NCBI RefSeq assembly: GCF_964026455.1
Contig: NZ_OZ032152.1
Coordinates: forward strand, 1,178,001-1,242,000
Length of the DNA: 64,000 nt
Direction: 5' to 3'
Source of the DNA: Rickettsia endosymbiont of Lasioglossum villosulum
GTDB taxonomy: Bacteria; Pseudomonadota; Alphaproteobacteria; Rickettsiales; Rickettsiaceae
Positions within the stretch are counted from its first letter, which is position 1, and the number at the start of each line of letters is the position of its first letter. The notes beneath the pieces were generated by a model. The model searched no databases. It saw only the letters and a program-made list of their open reading frames with translations, and was not told the DNA's origin. The position numbers were made by a program, and so were the translations under genes. Positions 29,290-39,215 of the stretch are shown here, piece by piece.

Positions 29290-31596
29290 CTAAAGATGCG
29301 TAGAAAACCTTAAGTGGAAATGCTGCGTATCGTCGTATTTCTTCTTTTTAACCGCAAAACCCCAGTCCATTCTAATTGGTGCAAAGCGTGTTACCCAAAT
29401 AAATCCGAAACCAACTGAAGCCCTAAGTGACTTATCATTATAGATACCATTTGGACTTTGATATTTTGCTTTATTTAAGCCTACTCCCCATAAGCTTCCT
29501 AAATCCATAAATACCGAACCAGTGAGGTTAAATTCTTCAGGTACTGGAGTTGGGAAGTTAAGTTCAGTAGAAAATGTATAATATCTTTTACCGCCTAAAC
29601 CTTCATTAGTAACTTTTTCACGCGGTCCAACACCACCGCTAGCAAAACCTCTTAAGCTATAATCACCTAAATTAAAGCGATCTGAAATTCTAATAACTCG
29701 TCCACCAAGTGCTGCAATATCACCTCCAGAAGCAGATAGTTTTAAAGTAAGCTTATTTTGTATGAAAGATTTATAATATTTACCATCAACTTCATGTTTC
29801 AGATATTTATTATCACCTCCAATACCCGCATATTCTTGACTAATACTTACTAAATAACCATTCTTCGCAATAATTTTACTATCTCTTTGATCATAAGCAA
29901 TAGTGTGACCAATAGCAGAAGTAATAAACTTACCCATTTGCTCCTGTAAAAATATTGAGCTTGATGGAGATGGAGCACTCAAGGTATCACGTTTAATTAA
30001 ATAATCTATTTCGTGGCTTAAATCTTCTTTAATTTCATAACCTAAGGAAGTTTTACCACCTACAGAATGCTGTCTATAATTTTGATCTGTGTTGGAAAGT
30101 ACACTCTGACCACGACCACTTTTATTTATAAATCCGCTTACACCTAGGGATAAATCACGATCTAAGAAATGTGGGTCAGTAATACCACCATAATAGCTAG
30201 TAGTATTTTTACTTACTTGCACACCAGCATTGAGTATTTTACCTGTACCTACTAAGTTACGCTCTAAGAAAGAGAAGCGTCCAAATACCCCACCTGTGGT
30301 GTTATACCCTAAATCAAAACCGACAGAAGAAGTAGATTTTTCATCAACCTCAACATTTAAGTCATATTTATCCTTGGTTTTTGCTTGAGCAAAAGTAATT
30401 CCTATCTTCTCAAAATAATCTAAGTTTCTAAGATTACGCTCTCCTTTTTCAATATAAGAACGGTTAAGTATATCATCTTCTTCAGATTTAAACTCTCTTC
30501 TTATAACATGATCTTCAGTTTTAAGATTATTAATAATATTAATTTTATTAATATAAACCTTATCGGCTTTTTCTATAATAAATTTAATATTAATTGTATG
30601 ATCAGGGTTTTTTACAATATCAGGATAAACATTCACTGCTGGATAGCCTACTGCTGTAAAATATTCTCCAATTTTATCAGCAATATTTTCAACTGTTTTC
30701 ATATTGAAAACACTACCTTGCTTAATATTGACAATTTTATTAACAGGAGTTATATCAATATTGGTTAATTTGTTTTCTATTGTAACATTACCGAAATTAT
30801 ATTTTTCACCCTCTTCAAGAGAATATGTAAGAACGAAATATTCTTTAGTATTATTTAACTCAGCTGATACCGAAATTACTCTAAAATCTGCAAAACCAAC
30901 TGATTGATAGAATTCTTTTAATAATTCTTTATCATATTCAATACGATCAGGTTCATAAGTATCATTACTATCTAAGAAACGAAACCAACGAGATTCTTTA
31001 GTTAAAACAATAGATTTAAGCCCTGAATCGCTATAATTTTCATTACCACTAAAATAAATATATTTAATACCGGTTTTTGGTCCTTCTGCGATATCAAAAA
31101 TAACCTTAACTCTGTTATTTTCTAAATCTTCAATTTTAGGTGTTACTATAGTAGCAAAACGACCGCTACGTTTATAGATTTCTGATATTTTTTTTACATC
31201 TAATTCAATTTTAGCTTGGCTTAAAGACTCACCTGCCATTGTATAAATCTCTTTAGATAGCATATTAGCTTTTATTTTAGAGTTACCTCTAAATACTACG
31301 CTACTTATAAATGGAGTTTCAGTAACGTTAACAATTAAATTACCATCGCTTGACATATCCATTTTGATGTTTCTAAAAAGTGAAGTAGCATATAAGCGTT
31401 TTATTGCTTCGTCTTCTTTTAAACTATTATAGCTTTCACCAGGTTTTAGCTTTAAATAGCTCTCAATAGTAGAGCGTTCAATTCTATGATTACCTTCTAT
31501 AGTTATTTTACGAATAACTGAATCTGCTAAGGAAATGTTATAATAAAAAATTGTTACTGTTAAAATTGCTAATTTAATAATTGACCTGATTATCAC
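29290..31596 (-). CDS. bamA: Outer membrane protein assembly factor BamA
   Basis: Omp85-family barrel that inserts outer-membrane proteins. 768 residues. Signal peptide at the N-terminus, POTRA domains starting at IRKITIEGNHRIERSTIES, and a 16-strand barrel whose end carries FAPIRMDWGFAVKKKK and the terminal aromatic strand FHLRFSTHL. The conserved loop motif of Omp85 proteins appears as LGDYSLRGFASGGVGPRE. BamD of the same complex is at 14379-15140. The rseP gene lies upstream on the same strand, an order conserved in many proteobacteria. Confidence 0.97.
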   Translation of the reverse strand: MIIRSIIKLAILTVTIFYYNISLADSVIRKITIEGNHRIERSTIESYLKLKPGESYNSLKEDEAIKRLYATSLFRNIKMDMSSDGNLIVNVTETPFISSVVFRGNSKIKANMLSKEIYTMAGESLSQAKIELDVKKISEIYKRSGRFATIVTPKIEDLENNRVKVIFDIAEGPKTGIKYIYFSGNENYSDSGLKSIVLTKESRWFRFLDSNDTYEPDRIEYDKELLKEFYQSVGFADFRVISVSAELNNTKEYFVLTYSLEEGEKYNFGNVTIENKLTNIDITPVNKIVNIKQGSVFNMKTVENIADKIGEYFTAVGYPAVNVYPDIVKNPDHTINIKFIIEKADKVYINKINIINNLKTEDHVIRREFKSEEDDILNRSYIEKGERNLRNLDYFEKIGITFAQAKTKDKYDLNVEVDEKSTSSVGFDLGYNTTGGVFGRFSFLERNLVGTGKILNAGVQVSKNTTSYYGGITDPHFLDRDLSLGVSGFINKSGRGQSVLSNTDQNYRQHSVGGKTSLGYEIKEDLSHEIDYLIKRDTLSAPSPSSSIFLQEQMGKFITSAIGHTIAYDQRDSKIIAKNGYLVSISQEYAGIGGDNKYLKHEVDGKYYKSFIQNKLTLKLSASGGDIAALGGRVIRISDRFNLGDYSLRGFASGGVGPREKVTNEGLGGKRYYTFSTELNFPTPVPEEFNLTGSVFMDLGSLWGVGLNKAKYQSPNGIYNDKSLRASVGFGFIWVTRFAPIRMDWGFAVKKKKYDDTQHFHLRFSTHL

Positions 31597-31687
31597 CTAA
31601 AACCTTCTTATAAGATTTATTTAAAATTTTTGCGTTAAACGTACACTATAGTAAATAATATTAACTAGAGCAAGTAAATCTACCCAC

Positions 31688-32746
31688 TTAAGAGAATAAA
31701 TTTTTTATATCGTTAGAAAAAGAAATTACAGTAAGGAAAATTATTATCATTATACCTATTTGTAATAAAATATTTCTAGCTTTAATATTCGGTAATTTAC
31801 CTGTAACTGCTTCATATAATATGAATAATAAATGACCACCATCAAGTACCGGTATAGGTAACAGATTAAGTAGTCCTAAATTTACTGAAAGCATTGCTAT
31901 AAATAGTAAATACATCTCTATACTATGCTCTAAAGTTCTTCCTGATTCTTTTGCAATAGCTACCGGTCCACCTATTTCACTTACTGATCGCTTTCCTACA
32001 ATCATTTGTGATGCTGCTTTTAAAGTTACCGCCGATACATCTATAGTATCAAATATTGCTTCCGATAAACTTGATAATATCCCTATTTTAGTATGAACAG
32101 GTTCATTTTTAGCCATAATACCAATACGCAGTATTTTTCTAGCTTTTTCTACAACTACTTCTTCAGGCATTATACTAACAGTAAATTCTTCACCTTTTCG
32201 CTCTATTAATAAAGTAGAAGAATTTAAACCATTAATTAGTATTTCTTTTTGTACATCACTAAAATCTTTAACTAATTTATTATTAACTTTAACAATTCTA
32301 TCACCCTCTCGCAAATTAGCTTTTTCTGCTGGTGATTCAGCTATTACCTCCCCTATTACAGGCTGAACTTCTATTTTACCAAGACAAAAATAAAATCCAG
32401 CAAATATTATTATGGCAAGTAAATAATTAATTAAAGGTCCTGCTACAACTATTAAAAAACGCTCAAAACAGGATTTAGCATAAAACGCTACTTTTTCATT
32501 TATTTCTTGTGCTTTATCCATAATGTTTCGATCATAACCATAAATCTTAACATATCCCCCAAGCGGCAATAAACAAATTTTCCACCTAACCCCTTTTGAG
32601 TCTGTAATACCGATTAATTCTTTGCCGAAACCTATCGAAAATTCTTCGATTTTTACATTAAAGAATCTTGCAACTGCATAATGCCCTAGCTCGTGGATAA
32701 ACACTAAGATACTAATTGTTATAATAAATCCGACTATAGATAACAT
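31688..32746 (-). CDS. rseP: Site-2 intramembrane metalloprotease RseP
   Basis: Zinc protease in the inner membrane that clips transmembrane regulators and leftover signal peptides. From the ATG at 32746 it has 352 residues. Zinc site HELGH lies in the first membrane span ([15 protein letters not shown]), a PDZ domain in the middle ([19 protein letters not shown]), and the second catalytic motif [11 protein letters not shown] near the C-terminus. A longer frame to 32884 exists, but those 46 codons read through family B copy 3, so I reject it. It precedes bamA on the same strand. Confidence 0.95.
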   Translation of the reverse strand: MLSIVGFIITISILVFIHELGHYAVARFFNVKIEEFSIGFGKELIGITDSKGVRWKICLLPLGGYVKIYGYDRNIMDKAQEINEKVAFYAKSCFERFLIVVAGPLINYLLAIIIFAGFYFCLGKIEVQPVIGEVIAESPAEKANLREGDRIVKVNNKLVKDFSDVQKEILINGLNSSTLLIERKGEEFTVSIMPEEVVVEKARKILRIGIMAKNEPVHTKIGILSSLSEAIFDTIDVSAVTLKAASQMIVGKRSVSEIGGPVAIAKESGRTLEHSIEMYLLFIAMLSVNLGLLNLLPIPVLDGGHLLFILYEAVTGKLPNIKARNILLQIGIMIIIFLTVISFSNDIKNLFS

Positions 32747-32767
32747 AATTTTTTTATTATTAATATG

Positions 32768-32899
32768 TAGGTAGACGAAGTTTAATTTGAAAAAAGTAAT
32801 CAGTCCATAAGTGCGAGACACGGAGCGTATACTTAAATACGTGAGTACCGCAGTATTTATAGAACGATGTAGCCAATTTTTCAAATTAAACGAGTATAC
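32768..32899. repeat. Family B palindromic element, copy 3
   Basis: GTAGACGAAGTTTAATTTG to CAAATTAAACGAGTATAC, inverted ends. It lies between divergent rseP and nusB and creates a false N-terminal extension of rseP. Confidence 0.85.
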
Positions 32900-32952
32900 A
32901 AATAAGTAGTTTTAAAGTATAGTATACTAAATTTAAAACTTTATTTCTTTTT

Positions 32953-33423
32953 ATGAGTTCAAATAAAATCAATAAGAAGTCGATTGCACGTATTGCAGCA
33001 ATACAAGCTATATATCAACATATGTTACGGAACAATGATAATATAGATGATATAATAGAAAATGTACTTTCTTTTTATCGCAACGATACTTCTATGACTG
33101 ATTCACCCATAAAAATATCACTAACTATAAGCCATTTTAAAATGTTGGTAAAGTTGGTATTTGAAAATATTGATAAAATAGATGAAATTATAAGTAATCA
33201 TCTGGTAAATGATAAAAACCAAAATCACATACCTATTTTGCTACAGGCTTTATTACGCAGTGGTATATGTGAATTATTATTTTTTCCAGATATACCTACT
33301 AAAGTAATAATTAATGAATACACAGATATAGCAAATGATATGCTAAATGATCACGAAATAGGCTTTGTTAATTCTATATTAGATAAAATAGCACACGAAA
33401 ATAAAAGATTTTATGACAAATAA
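32953..33423 (+). CDS. nusB: Transcription antitermination factor NusB
   Basis: RNA-binding helical protein that with NusE helps transcription of rRNA operons. 156 residues. The family start is seen as [19 protein letters not shown], and the C-terminal signature as [14 protein letters not shown] followed by [13 protein letters not shown]. It overlaps rlmE by 11 bp, so the two are coupled; both act on rRNA. Full length for the family in Rickettsiales. Confidence 0.95.
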   Translation: MSSNKINKKSIARIAAIQAIYQHMLRNNDNIDDIIENVLSFYRNDTSMTDSPIKISLTISHFKMLVKLVFENIDKIDEIISNHLVNDKNQNHIPILLQALLRSGICELLFFPDIPTKVIINEYTDIANDMLNDHEIGFVNSILDKIAHENKRFYDK

Positions 33424-34096
33424 TTTAAGTGGTTATAGAAATAAGTTTGTTAGAGTTAAGACTTCTAAAAAACGCACTGTTTCTTCTAGTAACTGGCTAA
33501 GGCGTCAGTTAAATGATCCTTATGTTGCAAAAGCACGTATTGAAGGCTTTAGATCAAGAGCTGCATATAAACTCCTTGAGATTCATGAAAAATTTAAAAT
33601 TTTCACCCCAAATATGAAAGTAGTTGATTTAGGGGCAGCCCCAGGGGGATGGAGTCAAGTAGCTTCTAAGCTCATTAAAGCTACGGATGGTAATTTAAAA
33701 AATAAAATAATTTCAGTCGATTTACTTGAAATCGAACCAATTCCTGGAGTAGAGTCTTTTCAAAAAGATTTCTTTGAAAAAGATACTGAAGAATTGATTA
33801 TACAAGCTTTAAAAGGCAAGGCTGATATAGTATTGAGTGATATGGCATCAAATACTATAGGTCACAAAACTACCGATCATATAAGAACTCTGCTTTTATG
33901 CGAGCAAGCTTTTGAGTTTGCTTTAAAAGTCTTAAACCCTTCCGGTCATTTTATTGCTAAAATCTTTCGTGGTGGGGCTGAAAATGAGCTTTTAAACAAA
34001 GTGAAACGTGAATTCTCTACTGTCAAACATTTTAAACCATCATCCAGCCGCAAAGAATCAACAGAAATTTACCTAGTTGCTCTAAATAAGAAATGA
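33413..34096 (+). CDS. rlmE: 23S rRNA 2'-O-ribose U2552 methyltransferase
   Basis: SAM-dependent methylase (RrmJ/FtsJ) acting on the A-loop of 23S rRNA in large subunit assembly. 227 residues. Catalytic K-D-K-E tetrad is plausible in [27 protein letters not shown] and KESTEIYLV; the SAM-binding motif is [16 protein letters not shown]. The start lies 11 bp before the nusB stop. Residues before RSRAAYK form a basic leader longer than in E. coli. Confidence 0.96.
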   Translation: MTNNLSGYRNKFVRVKTSKKRTVSSSNWLRRQLNDPYVAKARIEGFRSRAAYKLLEIHEKFKIFTPNMKVVDLGAAPGGWSQVASKLIKATDGNLKNKIISVDLLEIEPIPGVESFQKDFFEKDTEELIIQALKGKADIVLSDMASNTIGHKTTDHIRTLLLCEQAFEFALKVLNPSGHFIAKIFRGGAENELLNKVKREFSTVKHFKPSSSRKESTEIYLVALNKK

Positions 34097-34122
34097 ATTA
34101 TTAATAATATTTAACTAAATGG

Positions 34123-34151
34123 TTGACATTTATTTACTTATGCTTTATGGT
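34123..34151 (+). promoter_or_regulatory. Probable sigma-70 promoter
   Basis: TTGACA (34123-34128), 17-bp spacer, TATGGT (34146-34151). It lies upstream of the frameshifted gene at 34216, which also has GGAGAAAG as ribosome binding site. Confidence 0.55.
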
Positions 34152-34215
34152 AGTTTTTACTTAAGCTCTAGAAACCATAAAATATGGTAATTCAACTTAA
34201 CAATGGAGAAAGTTA

Positions 34216-34697
34216 ATGTTTTCTAAAATGTTTAATTATTTTGCTAGTAATAGTAAAACGCACCTTGATAATACTCAAGAATCAGCTATAAATTGTGGTC
34301 AGCATTCTGCTGAAGCAGCAAGTTACGCCGTAAAAACTTTACCACAAATTCTTTTAGGTCTTATTACTTTTAAAGAAATATCTGGATCAGTAATGACAGG
34401 ATATGCCTTTGGGTTTGCTTTACCAGAATTTGCAAAGGTAATAGTAAAAAGTCTTGCTAGTACAATATTTTTCCATCCTACAGCTAGTATGGTAGGTACT
34501 GTAGCAGTTACAGTAGCTGCTAATTCTGAAAATGTAGTAGAGTGCATAAAAAAGCATTATATGACGCAGGATCTACAGTTTATGAAGGTACTTTATGTGC
34601 AGTAAATGGAGCAGCCGCAGCTGTAACTTTTGCTTATGATAATGTTTATAGTACCGACGTGCAATTATCAGGAAATGCTATAGAAGCTGTATTATAA
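34216..34697 (+). pseudogene. Unknown membrane-like protein broken by a poly-A frameshift
   Basis: The first frame runs 129 codons (MFSKMFNYFAS...) to 34605. At the run of six A (34548-34553, reading ATA AAA AAG) a shift of one base opens another frame that reads KKALYDAGSTVYEGTLCAVNG and on to NAIEAVL and a stop at 34695-34697. Both halves are Ala/Gly/Val-rich and fit a single protein of about 160 residues with hydrophobic stretches. One A has probably been lost from seven. Polymerase slippage or a sequencing error are alternatives. Family unknown. Confidence 0.65.
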
Positions 34698-34708
34698 GTT
34701 TTCTATCA

Positions 34709-34749
34709 ATTAAGTAAGGTAAAATTAAAGTTTCTTTACCTTACTTAAT
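34709..34749. terminator. Perfect 15-bp hairpin between convergent genes
   Basis: ATTAAGTAAGGTAAA, 11-base loop, TTTACCTTACTTAAT. It serves the frameshifted gene on the plus strand and overlaps the end of the RatA-like pseudogene on the minus strand. Confidence 0.7.
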
Positions 34750-35181
34750 AATTCCTCTCGCCCTTTCCTCAAAAGCTATAATCGTTTTTTCGGTTATTTT
34801 AATAAAATAGCTACCAACTAATTTCTCAAGCATTCTAGACTTCATTTCGAAATCAATAAAAAATTTTAGCTCAGTCCCTATAGGATGAGAAGTAAATTGT
34901 CAAGTACTGTTTAAATACTTAAAAGGACCCGAAATAGCCAAGGTATTAATGAAATATTCTTTATCATCTATTATTTTATTAGTAACATGAGAACGATAAC
35001 TTTCTGAAAAACCTTTTAACTGAATCACAAGATCCGCGACGATTTCTTCACTATTTTCTGAAATAACTCTGCTAGCTACACACCAAGGTAGAAATTTAGG
35101 ATAAGATTTTATATCCCAAACTAAATTAAATAATTCCTGAGGTTTATAAGGTAAGATTTTTGTTTGTTCAAATGATGGCAT
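34741..35181 (-). pseudogene. RatA/COQ10-type START-domain protein broken by TGA
   Basis: The first 93 codons (MPSFEQTKILPYKPQELFNLVWDI) match the polyketide-cyclase/START family that includes RatA and COQ10, which bind ubiquinone or act on ribosomes. In-frame TGA at 34900-34902 falls in LNST*QFTSHPIGTELKFFIDFEM, where the family has Trp (TGG to TGA). The frame then continues 52 codons to TAA at 34741-34743, giving the full fold of about 146 residues. All other positions look conserved, so inactivation is recent. Read-through of TGA is not excluded. Confidence 0.8.
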
Positions 35182-35276
35182 TATGTAGTTCTTTTCTTTT
35201 AAAATAGCAATTTTATACTCTTTTTAAAAGAAAAGAATAAAAGGAAATGATAATATAAACTTCAATAGAAAAAATA

Positions 35277-35483
35277 TTAATTAACTAATATTTTTTTTCT
35301 CGGCGGGATATATACGGTTTCATCATCTTCTGCATGTGAAATTTTTTCCAAAAGACCAATGAAACGTCCCTTATTAGGCACTAGTTTTACTATTGCCCAG
35401 CCTTCTTCTATTGCTTGTTTTATACGCTCTATATCAGCTTTATGTTCTGAAAAAGATATAAATTTTTGTGTTGGATTTTCCAT
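35277..35483 (-). CDS. Small conserved Rickettsia protein (DUF2674-like)
   Basis: 68 residues from ATG at 35483 (MENPTQKFISFSEHKADIER). I recall a Rickettsia-restricted family of this size (DUF2674), but that match is from memory. The C-terminal part YIPPRKKILVN is basic. A helical stretch IERIKQAIEEGWAIVKLVP dominates. A longer frame would need TTG as start, so I rejected it. No signal peptide. Confidence 0.7.
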   Translation of the reverse strand: MENPTQKFISFSEHKADIERIKQAIEEGWAIVKLVPNKGRFIGLLEKISHAEDDETVYIPPRKKILVN

Positions 35484-35666
35484 CTTGATCAATGAATATG
35501 TTAATAAAAATTAATAGTATAATAAATTTTTCTTAATAAATCAAATTAATTTTATTATTTAGTTTGATTATACTTGAAATAAGAGCATGTTATTATGATT
35601 TAGTCAAGATAATCTAGTTGAAAATTAAAAGTTGCAGCATTAATTTTGTATCGTAATAAAATTTTA

Positions 35667-35695
35667 TTGACTTTTGATCGAAAAAACCCTAAATA
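35667..35695 (+). promoter_or_regulatory. Probable sigma-70 promoter
   Basis: TTGACT, 17-bp spacer, TAAATA, 33 bp before the NB-ARC/TPR gene. The -35 and early spacer TTGACTTTTGAT recur at 38751-38762 in a gene-free region. Confidence 0.55.
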
Positions 35696-35727
35696 TTTAC
35701 ATCTAAAAATTAGAATTAGCAAAGATT

Positions 35728-37962
35728 ATGAAAAAATATATATTACTGACTATCATACTCTTAATGAGTAAGAATATATTCGCAAGAGAACAAATATCTA
35801 ATCTTGTTACACCTGTTAGCTATTTTATAGATCATACATTACAAATAAAAAAGATCAAAAGTAACTTAATCAAATATAAACAATCGGGCATATTAGGTGT
35901 GAGTGGTATGGGTAAAACTCAGGTTGCTAGGATGTACGCTTATGATAATAAGGCTGATTATGATCTTATTTGGTTTATAGATTGTAATTTAGATATTGAT
36001 GGACAGTTAATGAAGCTTGCTAAAGTTATTAATGCTCAAGCAAATTCTGCAATCATTTCAGATAATATTAGTATGGTAAGAAAGGAATTAATGACTTATC
36101 TAGCTAGTAAAGATAAATGGTTATTAGTGTTTGATAATTTAAAAGTAGGCGAGAATAAAAAAATAGCAGATTTTATTAATTGGGAACATAATGGCAATAT
36201 TATATTTTGTTCACAGGACAGTGAATTATTACCAAATATCGTAAAAATTACTGCTTTTGAGGAAAAAGAATCTAAAATGCTTGTAGAAAATATTTTAGAA
36301 AGTAATAACCCGGAATCGATAGAATTTTTAGCCCAAGAATTTAAAGGATATCCGATTCTTATGGTTTAAGGATCACAAATATTAAATCAGGTACAGGGTT
36401 TAAGTTTAAATGAATATAAGAAGCAAATACAAGGAGCTAATGATAAAATTGAGCTAAATATTAGACTTGCTATTAAAGTGTTAAGCCCTTCTGCTCGAAA
36501 ATTACTAAATGAAATAGCTTTAATTAACAATCAAAGTTTTTCAAAAGAATTTTTAAATTGTATCACTTCGGATAAGGATCATTTAGATGACGACATTTAT
36601 AATATTTCCAAATTTGCTTTAATCACTAATATTGAGCCAAATGAAGATAATCCCACATTTGAAATGCATGATGTCATAGCTGAGAAAATACTAAAAATTA
36701 ATGGATATACTAACAATAAAGAATCTATTGACCAGGTCGTTACTAACTATATAAGTTCTGTACCTTCAAGCGTGGTAAAGGCACGTATTTTTAGAAACGC
36801 TAAAACAGTATTAGGTAACATAGATATAATCACAAAAAATGCAGAAAAATATGATATACCCATAAATGTAATTTTAGGACTAAAAATAAATTTGATAACA
36901 CAATATATAAATTCTTTAGATTTATATAGTGCTCAAAAATTAGTAGATTGGTTTAATGAAAATGATAGTAAAGGTAATTTTAAATTATCAAAAATGGATA
37001 ATGATCAAAAATGCGATTATGCCTCATATTTAAGTCTTATAGGTGGATATTATAGGCATCTTGGAAACCATCATAAATCAATTGAATATGATATAAGAGC
37101 TAAAAAAGTTTATGAGGATATTCAAGGATATAATTCTTACCGATGTAATATAAATTATACTTTGGCACTGGCATATATTGAACTCGGTCAGCTTGAAGAA
37201 GCAAAAAATAATATTCAAATTATGGAGGATATGTTTAACGGTGGGTTGGTTGATAAAGCCGATATTATAACTTTATATTCTGCAAGAGCTAGATTGTTCG
37301 CCATGCAAGGTAAATATGATGACGCACTAGAACAAATTAATAATACTATAAATACAGCTGTAGAGAATGGAATAAATCCTCAAGATGTATTTCTAAGCAA
37401 TATATATCTTATTAAAGCAGATATATTAAATAACCTTGGTAAATATGAAGAAGCTTATTCTCAAGCACAACAAATATATGATATGAATAAGTTAGTTAAG
37501 AAAGAAAATCATCTAATATTTGGGCGTGTTTTTACTCAAATTTCAAAAGCAAAACTTGGTCTTGGAAATGCTAAAGAAGCACTAGAATATGCAGAAAAAG
37601 CTAAAACAATTTTTATTAGCGATACAAATAGACCTAATAAGGAAATTATTACATCACCGGATACAAGCTTGGCTAAAGCATTTGTTGCTGAAGGTAATGC
37701 ACTAGCTAGCCTTAATAAAAATGATGAAGCAGTAGAAGCTTATAGCACAGCAGAAAATATATATTGGAATAACTATGGAGAAAATATGAAAAATGTAGAC
37801 GAGATAAGTATTATGTACTTAAACGCTGCTAAAGCAAGCTGCCATGTACCTCTTAGATCTTTCTATAAAAACTTTCGTGATCATCAAATAAAAAAATTCG
37901 GAGAGCAGCATCCAAAAAGTATAGAAATACTAAAGCTCAATTGCCATAATTTAAATAATTAA
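35728..37962 (+). pseudogene. Exported NB-ARC/TPR STAND-type protein with one in-frame stop
   Basis: 744 codons interrupted by a TAA at 36367-36369. The first 213 residues have a signal peptide (MKKYILLTIILLMSKNIFA, likely cleavage after A19), P-loop GVSGMGKT (57-64), Walker B KWLLVFDNL (about 130-138), sensor-like NIIFCSQDSE and the GLPL-type motif FKGYPILMV. The stop comes right after it. The same frame resumes at GSQILNQVQGL and continues with a winged-helix-like stretch and TPRs (YDDALEQINNTINTAVENG, YEEAYSQAQQIYDM, NAKEALEYAEKAK, NDEAVEAYSTAEN). STAND NTPases are normally cytoplasmic; a signal peptide on one is odd. The C-terminal part may be translated from an internal start. Confidence 0.8.
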
Positions 37963-37994
37963 ACTATTTGGTATTACTAACTAAATATAGAATC

Positions 37995-38106
37995 GTCATT
38001 GCGAGGAAAAACTATAAGTTTTGACGAAGCAATCTAGTAAAATGCATAGCATTTTTATTATTTTCCCTAGATTGCCACGCTCCTTACAGTCGTGTAGCTT
38101 ATGACG
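37995..38106. repeat. Family C palindrome
   Basis: GTCATTGCGAGG to CTTATGACGAT; the centre has AAAATGCATAGCATTTT as an inverted pair. It is the first element of the repeat block after the NB-ARC/TPR locus. Confidence 0.8.
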
Positions 38107-38113
38107 ATATCTA

Positions 38114-38372
38114 TATACCGCGAATACTTCAAAAGTTGGTAAGTCAAACAAGCGGTGAGTCTGCACAAGCAGTAGATAAACTACGTGAGCACAGACGAAT
38201 CCCGAAATTTGGCTTATACGAAGATCAGCTTCAAAAAGAGTAATCGGTTCATAAGACGAGGAGCGGCAGCAGTTACTTAATACGTGGCTACCTGCGTACT
38301 TATAGAACATTGTCACCAATTTTTGAAGTTCTATCTGAGTATTTACCAAATCTTGAAGTATTAAAGGTATAC
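38114..38372. repeat. Family A palindrome split by a family B insertion
   Basis: Left part of A at 38114-38214 (ending CCCGAAATTTGGCT), right part at about 38348-38372 (AAATCTTGAAGTATTAAAGG). Between them lies a complete B element. The uninterrupted A copy at 54812-54940 reads straight through GGCTTGCTAAATCTTG at this point, which fixes the insertion site. Confidence 0.85.
38215..38342. repeat. Family B palindromic element, copy 4 (nested in A)
   Basis: TATACGAAGATCAGCTTC to TTTTTGAAGTTCTATCTGAGTAT, the expected ends of B. TAT occurs at both junctions and may be part of the element or a target duplication. Confidence 0.85.
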
Positions 38373-38439
38373 TTAGTTAGTAATGCCGACTATTTAGATA
38401 ATTGTACAAATAGCTTTATTGCGTGGATTGTTTCCTTCT

Positions 38440-38625
38440 GTCATCCTATGGCTTTGTTGCGTAGATCAATTTTTCCTGTGTCATCCTGCGACTTGATCGC
38501 AGAATCCAGCTTAAAATACTAAAATTATTAATATTAAAAGTTGTTTTTCTGGATGCCTTAGGTACAAGCAACTAGATGACTACCTTAGGGCGTTTTTTGA
38601 TCCACGAAACAATCCCTGCACAAGA
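38440..38625. repeat. Family D palindromic element, copy 2
   Basis: Contains GTTGCGTAGATCAATTTTTCC on the left and CAAGCAACTAGATGACTACC / GGGCGTTTTTTGATCCACG on the right. The left arm has been altered by an extra insertion or decay (GTGTCATCCTGCGACTTG). Confidence 0.7.
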
Positions 38626-39047
38626 ATAATAATATAATCCTAATAAATGAAAAGTAGATGACGAAGTTTTGTTTTTATTATATTAATATCATAATAGTAG
38701 CAAAATAAAGCATGTAATTAAACTTTTTTATACAAATTTATATTTAAAAATTGACTTTTGATAGAAAAACTATAAAATTTTTCCCTAAAATGGATGCATT
38801 ATTATATGATTTCGGTTTTTCCTTTATCATTAAAGGATTTAGTCGGCTTTGTTGAAAAGGTAGATTTCTCATTTCTAACTATGGCTCTATTGTGTGGATT
38901 AGTAGAACAACTGCGTCATACCATAACAACATTGTGGCATGGATACCTAATTTTCCTGAGCTTGACAAACGAAATGAGTGTGACAATCCAGTCAACTATA
39001 ATATGTTATCTATTTATGGTATCTTGTGCCATAAGCTGCATCCTAAT

Positions 39048-39215
39048 ATAGAGGGCATTGCCCGTGTGGATCGAAAAGCACCCTAAGGTAGTCATCTAAT
39101 TTCTTGTACCTAAGGCATCCAGAAAAATAATAAAAATACTAATAATATTAGTATTTTTCAGCTGGACCTAGTTCCCAAGCCACAGGGTAAGAAAATGATC
39201 CATGCGGACAATCCT
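39048..39215. repeat. Family D palindromic element, copy 3 (degenerate)
   Basis: GTGTGGATCGAAAAGCACC and CTAAGGTAGTCATCTAA on the left, AGTTCCCAAGCCAC and AAAATGATCCATGCGG on the right, with an AT-rich centre containing AATACTAATAATATTAGTATT. Confidence 0.7.

Noticed and set aside
32747..32884. N-terminal extension of RseP by 46 residues
   Set aside because: The extension is encoded by family B copy 3 and precedes the family's conserved start by a full repeat length.
34900..34902. TGA as selenocysteine or Trp codon
   Set aside because: Other genes in the window use TGA as a true stop and no selenocysteine insertion element was seen; a nonsense mutation is simpler.
38310..38522. 70-codon open frame in the repeat block
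   Set aside because: It translates the right end of family B, the A remnant and family D; composition is repeat-derived.
38794..39086. Two overlapping short frames (85 and 64 codons)
   Set aside because: No ribosome binding site or family features; part is degenerate family D sequence.
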